In this document: one piece after another, positions 44,265 to 52,437 of the stretch
Numbering within the stretch: the first letter of the stretch is position 1
Layout of the letters: each line of letters opens with the position of its first letter
Origin: Pseudoxanthomonas mexicana
Lineage (GTDB): Bacteria > Pseudomonadota > Gammaproteobacteria > Xanthomonadales > Xanthomonadaceae
Length of the DNA: 64,000 nucleotides
Direction of reading: 5' to 3'
Assembly (NCBI RefSeq): GCF_001556105.1
Contig: NZ_LSIF01000028.1
Span: forward strand, 1 to 64,000
Program-made: the position numbers and the translations under genes
Notes under the pieces: generated by a model
Database searches by the model: none
What the model saw: the letters and a program-made list of their open reading frames with translations, nothing else
What the model was told of the DNA's origin: nothing

Positions 44265-45581
44265 TCAGCGTGTTTCCGCGTTTTCACCGGCCCAGCGCTG
44301 CATGCGGGTTGGCACGTGGCGCTTCAGTGCGGGGCGGCGGTCGATGGCGCGCCCGAGGCCCGCCGCATCACCGTCGCGCATGTAGGCGTCGAGGAACGCC
44401 AGGACCACATCATTGATCGTGGCCAGGGCTTGGCCGCCGTCGATGTCGCCCACGCGTTCCTGCCGCTTGGGTCCGTCGAGCAGCGCGACCAGATCGGTGA
44501 AGCCAAGATGGCGGATGCCCTCCAGGCGTACGCGCACCACGTCGTCGTTCCTGCCGGTCGACGCCCAGGGCTCGTAGGCGAGGTCATTCGGGCTGAAGTC
44601 CGGTTCGCGCGGCTGCCCTTCCAGCAGGCCGTAGCGCGGCCAGTCGCTCAGCATGAGCAGCAGCGGCCTGTCGACCGCGCGGTCGAACAGCGCGGGATCG
44701 AAGTTCTGGCCATCGAGGTTGACCGCCGCACGGCACGCCGTCACGCGATGGCAGGTGGTGGCGGACGTCGCGCCGCCGAACGACATGCCGGCGAACGCCA
44801 GCCGCGTACGGTCCGCGGTGGCGAGTATCTTGCGCAACGCCGCGGGTTCCTTGCGCGCGACGATGGCGTCCGCCACCGCGATGGTGTCGTCGCGCCACGC
44901 GGCGAACGAGCGGCCGATGCGGGTGGCGGGAAACGCGTCCGCATAGGTCGCCAGTGCATCGCGACGCACGGCCAGGTCGGCACCGCCGGCGATCACTTTC
45001 CAGGCCTCACCAAAGCGAGGATCGTCAGGGGTTCCGCCGAACTGCGTGGCCACGAGGGTGCCGTCCTGCAGGCGCACGTCGGTGCTGTCGCCAGGATGCG
45101 CGATGGACACCACGATGTAGCCGTGGCTCGCCAGGTGTGCGGCCAGCACGCTGTTCTGTTCCGGATACAGGAACAGGCCATGGCTGTAGACGACGACGGG
45201 GAATCCGCGCTTCGTTTTCGCTGGCCGTGCACCCGGATGCACGGCGATGCGGGCGGCGGCCAGCGCGTGCAGGTCGCCGTCCGCATAGCGGAAGTTGCGC
45301 GTGATGGCCGGCAGCGTGGTGGCGGCGACGGCGTCCTCCAGATAAGGCTGGCCTTCTGCAGAAGGCCGTGCTTCGGCGGGATACCAGACGACCGCCGGTA
45401 GCCGCCGCGGTCCGCTGTCGGGCTTGCCTGCGTCCAGCGGGCGCGCCGTATCGGCGAACTCGGTACGCAGCAGGCCGACCGCATATGCGCCATCCGGTGC
45501 CGGCAGCGTGGACGCGGTCGCGCCCGGCAGGCCGATCCAGGCGGCCAGGGCGACGGTGATGATGGAATACCTCAACTGCAT
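44265..45581 (-). CDS. Secreted alpha/beta hydrolase, PAF-acetylhydrolase-like
   Basis: A 438-residue hydrolase with signal peptide (MQLRYSIITVALAAWIGLPGATAS). The layout is that of plasma PAF-acetylhydrolase-type esterases: VVWYPAEA near the N-terminus, FPVVVYSHG oxyanion segment, nucleophile in FAGMSFGGATSA, NLDGQNF, and RHLGFTD with the likely catalytic histidine. It lies 68 nt downstream of the AraC regulator and in the same direction, so the two may be linked. The substrate is unknown. Confidence 0.82.
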   Translation of the reverse strand: MQLRYSIITVALAAWIGLPGATASTLPAPDGAYAVGLLRTEFADTARPLDAGKPDSGPRRLPAVVWYPAEARPSAEGQPYLEDAVAATTLPAITRNFRYADGDLHALAAARIAVHPGARPAKTKRGFPVVVYSHGLFLYPEQNSVLAAHLASHGYIVVSIAHPGDSTDVRLQDGTLVATQFGGTPDDPRFGEAWKVIAGGADLAVRRDALATYADAFPATRIGRSFAAWRDDTIAVADAIVARKEPAALRKILATADRTRLAFAGMSFGGATSATTCHRVTACRAAVNLDGQNFDPALFDRAVDRPLLLMLSDWPRYGLLEGQPREPDFSPNDLAYEPWASTGRNDDVVRVRLEGIRHLGFTDLVALLDGPKRQERVGDIDGGQALATINDVVLAFLDAYMRDGDAAGLGRAIDRRPALKRHVPTRMQRWAGENAETR

Positions 45582-45649
45582 GCAACGTCCTCGACGGTGT
45601 CTCTGGTCATCGATGTTTCGATCGTGGGCGGGCAGGGTGGTGCGCGCAC

Positions 45650-46750
45650 TCAGTTCACCCGCGCCTCGTGGCCGAACGCCGTCGCCGCGTCCGCATGTTC
45701 GCGCAGCCGTTCCGCCAGCGCACCGCGCACCGTCGTGGTGCGGACGACGGTGGGGCAGGTGCCGAAGGCCAGCTTGAACGCGCGGGTGAAGCTGCCGGGG
45801 CATTCGTAGCCGCATTCCATCGCGATGTCGATCATCGGCTTGTCGCTCTTGCTCACCAGCACCATCGCCCGCGACAGCCGGACCTGCTTGTAGACCTGTC
45901 CCACGCTGCCGCGGTACAGCGACTGGAAGCCGTACTGCAGTTTCTTGATCGTCATGCCGACCGCGGCGGCGAGTTCGGAGACGCTGAGCGGTTCATCGAG
46001 GTTCTCTTCGATGACCTGCTTGGCCAGCCTGATCTTGTCGATGTCGGCACGGCGCAGCACCGGGCCGTCGGTGTCGTCGACGTCGGCATACGACTGGATC
46101 ACCGCGCAGATGATCTCGATCGCCTTGGCGCTCAGGTACAGACGACGCAGTTCGCCTTCATAGGGACACTCGAAGGCCTGGGTCGCGGCCACGCTGGCGA
46201 CGTTGCCCAGCGGCACATGGCGCAGGCCGGTCGGCACGCGGTCGAGGATGTAGTCGCGGAAGATCGGCGGCAGTGATTGCGCGTCGAGGCCGAGTACCTC
46301 CTTGACCCGGTCGCGGCGCAGGAAAATCGATACCCAACGCAGCGGGCGGTTGGGTTCGTACACCGTGCGCACCGCTTCGCCGCTGGGCAGGCCATAGAAC
46401 GTACAGAAACCGTGCGCGAGGTCCTCGCCGGCCGGGTCGCTGCCGGCCGAGATCGTGCTGCGGCCTTCGATCCAGGCGCAGAACACCAGGTGGTCGTCGT
46501 GGCGGTGCTGGCGGGAGAGGGCGCGGGCGGCGCGGAAGTCGACGATCGCCATCGACAGCGCATCGTTGAGCTGATGGAACACCCAGCCGCCGTCGCCGAC
46601 CGATTCGTCGTAGCGGTGGCGGAAGCCGTGCCCGGACACCAGCGGCTCTCGCCAGCCCTCATGGACCTCCTGGCTGCGCCAGTCGGCGGCGTCGGCGGGA
46701 CGTCCCGCGCAGACCAGCATTTCTTCGATCGTGCGATCGTCGAGGATCAT
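45650..46750 (-). CDS. AraC family regulator, PchR-like
   Basis: A 366-residue regulator: an N-terminal sensor domain of about 250 residues and a C-terminal pair of helix-turn-helix units (IRLAKQVIEENLDEPLSVSELAAAVGMTIKKLQYGFQSLYRGSVGQVYKQVRLSRAM, then IAMECGYECPGSFTRAFKLAFG). The LEHFDEPLS-type linker and GMSxxKLQ-FK pattern resemble PchR, the ferri-pyochelin responsive activator. With a siderophore receptor 2 kb away, iron-siderophore sensing is plausible. The ATG at 46750 is the first good start. Confidence 0.87.
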   Translation of the reverse strand: MILDDRTIEEMLVCAGRPADAADWRSQEVHEGWREPLVSGHGFRHRYDESVGDGGWVFHQLNDALSMAIVDFRAARALSRQHRHDDHLVFCAWIEGRSTISAGSDPAGEDLAHGFCTFYGLPSGEAVRTVYEPNRPLRWVSIFLRRDRVKEVLGLDAQSLPPIFRDYILDRVPTGLRHVPLGNVASVAATQAFECPYEGELRRLYLSAKAIEIICAVIQSYADVDDTDGPVLRRADIDKIRLAKQVIEENLDEPLSVSELAAAVGMTIKKLQYGFQSLYRGSVGQVYKQVRLSRAMVLVSKSDKPMIDIAMECGYECPGSFTRAFKLAFGTCPTVVRTTTVRGALAERLREHADAATAFGHEARVN

Positions 46751-47298
46751 CGATGTGTACTCCCGGTACGTGTCCGGCGCAGCCCTCCTGCCTGCGACGG
46801 ATGCGTGGCCACCTGCGTCCTTGCGGCGGCGGGTCCCGTGGCCCATCCCGGCCACGGCGTTCGGGTCCCGATGGCGGTTGCCTGCGTCCCGCCAGCGCAT
46901 GCGCGGGCAACGAGCCGTTTCGGTTAAGTCGTCGACCTGTTCGGCCAGTCCGCGCTGAATCACGAGCGCTACCCTCAAACGACTTTCCATCGACCTGTCA
47001 GACGTTGGCAATCACCCCTGTGTTCCGTGCCTCCATCAAAAGCCGGTGCCGTCGCGCTGTCCAGTGTCTTCCGGGCCATGCGTGCGGCGGCTATGTGGCT
47101 GTTTCTCAACGGGAAGTGCGTCTGCCTGCGCAACAACGCGGCGTCGCTGCGGGCGCAAACGCACGCGCGGGACGTTTCGGCCCGTGAAGACGCCACGTCT
47201 GCCGCACGTGATCCATTCCCCCAGCGCCGCCGTCTGCGTGTTGTCGCACGCCGGCGCAGCGGCGACACTCCGAGGAGACGTTGCGCCCGGTGTACGAC
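46751..47298. other. 548-nt intergenic region between divergent AraC and Lrp genes
   Basis: No supported gene is present; the frames that cross it are short, rich in Arg and Cys, and lack ribosome-binding sites. The region near 47026-47110 is somewhat less GC-rich. A GAGGAG ribosome-binding site at 47272-47277 belongs to the Lrp gene. No clear operators were recognised. Confidence 0.5.
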
Positions 47299-47790
47299 AT
47301 GTCCCACAAGGATTCGCTCGATCGGATCGACCTGAAGATCCTGCAGGCCCTGCAGGAGGATGCCCAGATCAAGAACCGCGACCTGGCCGACCAGGTGGCG
47401 CTGTCGCCCAGCGCCTGCCTGCGCCGGGTCCGCGATCTGGAAGAGCGGGGGCTGATCACTGGCTATCGGGCCCATGTGGCGATCGACCGCATCCGTGCCG
47501 CCACCATCGTGATCGCGCAGCTGTCATTCGACCGGCATTCGGTCGGCCGCTTCATGGAGTTCGACGCCTGGGCCAGCCAGACGCCGGAGATCGTGGAATC
47601 GTTGCGGGTCAGTGGCCACTACGACTATCTGCTGCGGGTGGTCGTCAGCGACATCCACGACTGGAAACGCATCATGCGGGAGATGACCGAGCGCGATTTC
47701 GGCGTCGAGAAGATCGTGTCCAACTTCCTGATGGAAGACATGAAGCCGTTCGCGGGCTATCCGCTGACGCAGAACAGCCCGCCGCGCTGA
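47299..47790 (+). CDS. Lrp/AsnC family transcriptional regulator
   Basis: A 163-residue Lrp-type regulator with an N-terminal helix-turn-helix (LDRIDLKILQALQEDAQIKNRDLADQVALSPSACLRRVRDLEERGLI) and a C-terminal RAM ligand-binding domain. The ATG at 47299 is conservative; the GAGGAG ribosome-binding site at 47272-47277 is better spaced for the in-frame GTG at 47290, which would add three residues. It stands 198 nt upstream of the CaiB / enoyl-CoA hydratase / HMG-CoA reductase genes and probably controls them. Confidence 0.9.
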   Translation: MSHKDSLDRIDLKILQALQEDAQIKNRDLADQVALSPSACLRRVRDLEERGLITGYRAHVAIDRIRAATIVIAQLSFDRHSVGRFMEFDAWASQTPEIVESLRVSGHYDYLLRVVVSDIHDWKRIMREMTERDFGVEKIVSNFLMEDMKPFAGYPLTQNSPPR

Positions 47791-47988
47791 GTTCCCCGGT
47801 CCTGCGGGACCCGGTCCGCGCACCGCGCGGCACCACCCACCATTCCACCTTGTCGGCACGCCTCTCGCCAGGGCGTGCGGCACGCCTGTGCGCGAGGTTG
47901 CCGCCGTCCGTCCTCCGCCCGCGTCGCGCGGCGGATCGCGGGCGGTGAACGCGGGCACGACGATCGACTCCATCCCTGGGAGGGGATC

Positions 47989-49236
47989 ATGATGGACACA
48001 CCCGACTCCGACGGCGCCACCGTCGCCCCGCCACGCCGCGGGCCCTTGCACGGCCTGCTGGTGCTCGACATCACGCGCGTGGTGGCCGGCCCCTACTGCT
48101 CGATGATCCTCGCCGACCTCGGTGCGCGCGTGATCAAGATCGAACACCCCGAGGATCCCGACTACGTTCGCGACTTCCCGCCGTTCGTGGGCGAGGGCGA
48201 CGAGCGCTTCAGCGCGTTCTTCGCCCAGTACAACCGGCACAAGGAAGGCATCACGCTGAACCTCAAGCATGAAGCCGGCCGCGCGCTGCTGAAGCAACTG
48301 GTGGCGCGCGCCGACGTATTGGTGGAGAACTTCCGGCCCGGCACGATGGCGCGTTTCGGCGTGGGCTACGAGACCTTGCGCGCGGAGAACCCGAAGCTGG
48401 TGTACGCGGCGATCAGCGGCTTCGGCCAGACCGGCCCGAACGCGCTGAAGCCGGGGTTCGACAACAGCGGCCAGGCCACCGGCGGGCTGTGGTCGATGAA
48501 CGGCTATGCAGACCGCCCGCCGGTCCGCGTCGGCACCATCGTCGGCGACGTCTCCGCCACGTTGTTCGCGACCATCGGCGTGCTCGCCGCCGTGCGCGAG
48601 GCGGAGCGGACCGGCCAGGGCCAGATGATCGACGTCTCGCAGCAGGATTCGGTGCTGGCGCTGACCGAGAACGCGGTGGTCAAGTACACCGTCGACGGCG
48701 AGATCGCCGGCCCGCTGGGCAACGAGCATCCGTTCGTGCGCCCGTACGGGCAGTTCCCGTGCCGGGACGGCCATGTGTTCTTCGGAGGCTACAACGACAA
48801 GCTGTGGGCGCTGTCGTGCCGCAAGTTCGGCACGCCGGAGCTGATCGCCGATCCCGAGATCGACACCATGGCCAAGCGCTTCGACCTCGGCGTGTACGAG
48901 CGCCGTGTCAAGCCGGTGGTGGAGGCGTGGTTCCGCGACTACAGCAAGCAGGAGCTGGAAGCGATCGCCGGGGACGACATCCCGTTGTGCGCGGTGAAGA
49001 ACATCAAGGAGGTCGTCGAGGATCCACACATCGCGTCGCGCGACATGATCGTCGATGTCGCCTACCCGCAAGGGAATGTCGGCATGTTCGGCACGCCGAT
49101 CAAACTGTCGGCCACGCCCGCGCAGCCGCGCGGACATGCGCCACGGCTGGGGCAACACAACGCCGAGGTCTATGCGGACCTGCTCGGCATCGATGCGGCG
49201 ACGCTGCAGGAACTCAAAGCCACGGGAGTGGTGTGA
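47989..49236 (+). CDS. CaiB/BaiF family CoA-transferase (possible HMG/dicarboxylate CoA-transferase)
   Basis: A 415-residue class III CoA-transferase with [60 protein letters not shown] and the catalytic Asp in [10 protein letters not shown]. Succinate-glutarate/HMG CoA-transferases belong to this family, and the gene is coupled (TGATG) to an enoyl-CoA hydratase and precedes an HMG-CoA reductase. This makes HMG or a related acid a reasonable substrate. GGGAGGGG lies ahead of the ATG at 47989. Confidence 0.88.
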   Translation: MMDTPDSDGATVAPPRRGPLHGLLVLDITRVVAGPYCSMILADLGARVIKIEHPEDPDYVRDFPPFVGEGDERFSAFFAQYNRHKEGITLNLKHEAGRALLKQLVARADVLVENFRPGTMARFGVGYETLRAENPKLVYAAISGFGQTGPNALKPGFDNSGQATGGLWSMNGYADRPPVRVGTIVGDVSATLFATIGVLAAVREAERTGQGQMIDVSQQDSVLALTENAVVKYTVDGEIAGPLGNEHPFVRPYGQFPCRDGHVFFGGYNDKLWALSCRKFGTPELIADPEIDTMAKRFDLGVYERRVKPVVEAWFRDYSKQELEAIAGDDIPLCAVKNIKEVVEDPHIASRDMIVDVAYPQGNVGMFGTPIKLSATPAQPRGHAPRLGQHNAEVYADLLGIDAATLQELKATGVV

Positions 49237-50000
49237 TGGGGATTGCTTACGACGTATCCGACGGGATCGCGATGATCCGCTTCGACCGGCCGGACAAGCT
49301 CAACGCGTTGACGCTGGCCATGTACCGCGACCTCGGCGACGCCTTCATCGCCGCGCGTGACGATGCGCGCGTGCGCGTGGTGATCCTGACCGCCAGCGGC
49401 ACGCGCGCGTTCTGCGTGGGCGCGGACCTGGGCGAGTCGATTCCCGCGCTGATGGAAGACGCGTTCGACATCTCGCAGTGGGACGACGCCCACCTGAAGA
49501 ACCTGCGGCTGTACAAGCCGGTGCTGTGCGCGATCAATGGCCTGTGCCTCGGCGGTGGCTTCGAGATCATGCTCGGCACGGACATCCGCATCGCCTCCGA
49601 GACGGCCAAGTTCGCGCTGCCGGAGCCGTCGCTCGGCATCGTGCCCGCCGGCGGCACCCTCGTCCGGTTGGTCAGGCAGATCCCGTACGCGCACGCGATG
49701 GAGCTGCTGTTGACCGCCAACGGCTTCACCGCGCACGAGCTGCTGGCCAAGGGGCTGATCAACCGCGTCGTACCGCCCGCCGAGCTGATGCCGCAGACGC
49801 TTGCGCTTGCCGAGCGGATCAAGGCCATGAGTCCGGGCGCGCTCGCCGTCATCAAGGAGTCGGTCCACCGCCTCGTCGACATGACCGAGGCCGACGCCTT
49901 CGCCGAGGAGGCGCGGCTGGGCCAGCGCGCCTTCACCAGTGCCGACGCGCGCAAGGGCCTGGCCGCCTTCGCGAAGAAGCAGACGCCCGTTTTCGACTGA
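49236..50000 (+). CDS. Enoyl-CoA hydratase/isomerase family protein
   Basis: A 254-residue crotonase-fold enzyme. The oxyanion-hole segments GADLGESIP and NGLCLGGGFEIMLGTDIRIA, and the acidic residue in FALPEPSLGIVPAGG, are present, so both catalytic glutamates of hydratases appear retained. Between a CoA-transferase and HMG-CoA reductase, a methylglutaconyl-CoA-type hydration is possible. The start overlaps the upstream stop (TGATG). Confidence 0.88.
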   Translation: MGIAYDVSDGIAMIRFDRPDKLNALTLAMYRDLGDAFIAARDDARVRVVILTASGTRAFCVGADLGESIPALMEDAFDISQWDDAHLKNLRLYKPVLCAINGLCLGGGFEIMLGTDIRIASETAKFALPEPSLGIVPAGGTLVRLVRQIPYAHAMELLLTANGFTAHELLAKGLINRVVPPAELMPQTLALAERIKAMSPGALAVIKESVHRLVDMTEADAFAEEARLGQRAFTSADARKGLAAFAKKQTPVFD

Positions 50001-50022
50001 TCCTTCTCCCTCCAGGAACGCC

Positions 50023-51297
50023 ATGACCACCAGCAGCCGTATTCCGGGCTTCTACAAGCTCGACCCCGAAAGCCGCTTCCAGAAGCTCGTCGAATTCAGT
50101 GGCCTGCCGGCCGAGCAGTTGCGGCCGTTGCAGGCCGTGGACGGCGGCATGGCGGCGATCGCCGACCGCATGATCGAGAACGCGGTCGGGACCATCGCGA
50201 TCCCGCTGGGCGTCGCCGCCAACTTCCTCGTCAACGGCGTCGACTACCTCGTGCCGATGGCGACCGAGGAGCCGTCCGTGGTCGCCGCGGCGAGCAACGC
50301 CGCACTGGTCGCGCGCGAACATGGCGGCTTCCACACCTCGGGCACTGCGCCGGTGATGATCGCGCAGGTGCAGGTGCTCGATGTGGCCGATCCGCAGGCC
50401 GCCCGCCTGCGCCTGCTGGAAGCGCGCGACGAGCTGCTCGCGCTGGCCAACGCGCAGGATCCGTTGCTGGTGCAGCTGGGCGGTGGCGCCCGCGACATCG
50501 AGGTCCGCTTGCTGGCATCGGCGGACTTCCGCGCGCTGGTCGTGCACCTGCATGTCGACGTGCGCGATGCGATGGGCGCGAACGCGGTCAACACGATGGC
50601 CGAAGCGCTGGCGCCGCGGATCGCGGCGATCGCACGCGGCCGCAGCCTGCTGCGCATCCTCTCCAACAAGGCGGACCTGCGTCTGGTGCGCGCGCGCGCC
50701 GTCTTCGACGCCGGCAAGCTCGGTGGTGCGGCGGTCGTCGCCGGCATCGTCGATGCGTACCGCTTCGCCGCCGTCGATCCCTACCGCGCCGCGACCCACA
50801 ACAAGGGCATCATGAACGGCATCTCCGCCGTGGTGCTGGCGACCGGCAACGACACGCGCGCGATCGAGGCCGGTGCGCATTGTCATGCGTGTCGCGACGG
50901 CCGCTACACCTCGCTTTCGCACTACGAGCAGGATGCCGACGGCAACCTCGTCGGCAGCATCGAACTGCCGCTGGCGCTGGGCCTGGTCGGTGGCGCCACC
51001 AGGACGCATCCGGTTGCGCAGGCGGCGGTGAAGCTGCTGGCGGTCAAGAGCGCCGTGCAGCTGGCCGAGGTCACCGCCGCCGTAGGCCTGGCGCAGAACA
51101 TGGCCGCGCTGCGTGCACTGGCGACCGAAGGCATCCAGCGTGGCCATATGTCGCTGCATGCGCGAAACGTGGCGGCGGCGGCGGGCGCCAGAGAGGCCGA
51201 AATCGGGCCGCTGGTGCAACGCCTGGTGGTGGATGGCCACGTGCGCCTGGATCGTGCGCAGCAGCTGCTGGCCGAACTGCGAGCGTCGTCGCGCTGA
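50023..51297 (+). CDS. mvaA: Class II (degradative) HMG-CoA reductase
   Basis: A 424-residue class II HMG-CoA reductase, which in bacteria such as Pseudomonas mevalonii oxidises mevalonate to HMG-CoA. Signatures: ENAVGTIAIPLGVAANF with the catalytic Glu, DAMGANAVNTMAEAL, THNKGIMNG with the catalytic Lys, TGNDTRAIEAG with the catalytic Asp, and GHMSLHARN with the C-terminal His. Xanthomonads make isoprenoids by the MEP route, so a catabolic role fits better than biosynthesis. No HMG-CoA lyase or mevalonate transporter is in the window. Confidence 0.93.
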   Translation: MTTSSRIPGFYKLDPESRFQKLVEFSGLPAEQLRPLQAVDGGMAAIADRMIENAVGTIAIPLGVAANFLVNGVDYLVPMATEEPSVVAAASNAALVAREHGGFHTSGTAPVMIAQVQVLDVADPQAARLRLLEARDELLALANAQDPLLVQLGGGARDIEVRLLASADFRALVVHLHVDVRDAMGANAVNTMAEALAPRIAAIARGRSLLRILSNKADLRLVRARAVFDAGKLGGAAVVAGIVDAYRFAAVDPYRAATHNKGIMNGISAVVLATGNDTRAIEAGAHCHACRDGRYTSLSHYEQDADGNLVGSIELPLALGLVGGATRTHPVAQAAVKLLAVKSAVQLAEVTAAVGLAQNMAALRALATEGIQRGHMSLHARNVAAAAGAREAEIGPLVQRLVVDGHVRLDRAQQLLAELRASSR

Positions 51298-51361
51298 CCC
51301 TGTTTCCCGCGCGCGCTTGGCAACGCGTGCGCGCTTCCACGATGAAGACAAGGCATTCGAG

Positions 51362-52414
51362 ATGAAGCGACGTTCCCTGTTGATCGCGATGCTCGCCGTG
51401 GCAGGCAGCGCCGTGAGTACGATGTCCGCGTCGGCCGGCGACCTGCTGTACACGCTGGAGCGCACCACGGCGCTGCCCAGCACCGATACGGGCTTCGATT
51501 ACATCAAGATGCAGCCCGGCACCTCGCGTCTGTTCATGGCGCGCCTGAAGGATGGGCTGACCGTCTTCGACGTGGAGTCGCAGGCGGTGGTGGCGACCGT
51601 GGAGAATTCGGCCGGTGCCAACGGTCCGCTGCTGCTGCCGGAGTACAACCGTGGCTACGTGGCGATGGACGACGGTTCACTACTGAGTCTCGATCTGGCC
51701 ACACTGGCGCCGTTGCAGCGCATGCCGCTGGCGAAGGATGGCGGGCTCAACAGCGCGATCTACGATCCCTACACGCGGCAGATCCATGCGATCACCGGCA
51801 CGCGGCCCGAACAGTCGACGTGGTTCACGCTGGACGCGGCGACCGGCAAGCGGCTGAAGACCACGGTGTTTCCGTTCCGCAAGATGGACGACCCGGCCAG
51901 CGACGGCAAAGGCCGGCTGTTCGCACCGGCACGCAAAGACGGCATCGTGCTGGTGCTCGACGCCAGGACACTGAAGGAAACCGCGCGCTGGACGGTCGGC
52001 TGCGCGGTCTCCAAGGTGCGCTACCAGGCCAGCACGCATCGCGTACTGGGCGCCTGTGCCACCGACACGCCGACGTTCTTCGCGCTCGACGCCGATACCG
52101 GTCGCATCGTATCCAGGCTGCCGATCGGCTATGGCCTCGATGGCTTCGCGATCGACGAAGTGCGGCACCGCATCGTCACCTCGAACTACGACGGTACGCT
52201 GACCGTGATCGATCAGGACGGCGCGGATGGCTTCGCCCTGCGCGGCACGGTGTCGACGCACATGGGCGCGCGGATGATGGCGATGGACGAGCGCGATGGC
52301 CGCCTGTTGGTGGTCAACGCGGCCTTCACCAACACCGCGCCGAACGCGAAGGGCGAGACGACGAAGACCTACCATCCCGACAGTTTCGTCGTGTTGACCT
52401 ACGCACCGAAGTAG
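51362..52414 (+). CDS. Secreted YncE-like beta-propeller protein
   Basis: A 350-residue protein with signal peptide (MKRRSLLIAMLAVAGSAVSTMSASA). The rest consists of repeated about 45-residue blade-like units (for example LTVFDVESQAVVATVENS, GIVLVLDARTLKETARWTVG, GTLTVIDQDG) typical of seven-bladed YVTN/YncE propellers. Function unknown; such proteins bind ligands or DNA in the periplasm. It is 64 nt after the HMG-CoA reductase gene and may be co-transcribed. Confidence 0.82.
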   Translation: MKRRSLLIAMLAVAGSAVSTMSASAGDLLYTLERTTALPSTDTGFDYIKMQPGTSRLFMARLKDGLTVFDVESQAVVATVENSAGANGPLLLPEYNRGYVAMDDGSLLSLDLATLAPLQRMPLAKDGGLNSAIYDPYTRQIHAITGTRPEQSTWFTLDAATGKRLKTTVFPFRKMDDPASDGKGRLFAPARKDGIVLVLDARTLKETARWTVGCAVSKVRYQASTHRVLGACATDTPTFFALDADTGRIVSRLPIGYGLDGFAIDEVRHRIVTSNYDGTLTVIDQDGADGFALRGTVSTHMGARMMAMDERDGRLLVVNAAFTNTAPNAKGETTKTYHPDSFVVLTYAPK

Positions 52415-52420
52415 CGGCGA

Positions 52421-52437
52421 TGGCGGCTCAGCCGCCA
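52421..52437. terminator. Hairpin at the converging ends of the propeller and putA genes
   Basis: TGGCGGC and GCCGCCA form a 7-bp stem with a TCA loop that overlaps the putA stop codon. It lies in the 13-nt gap between convergent genes and probably serves both. No T-run. Confidence 0.45.
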
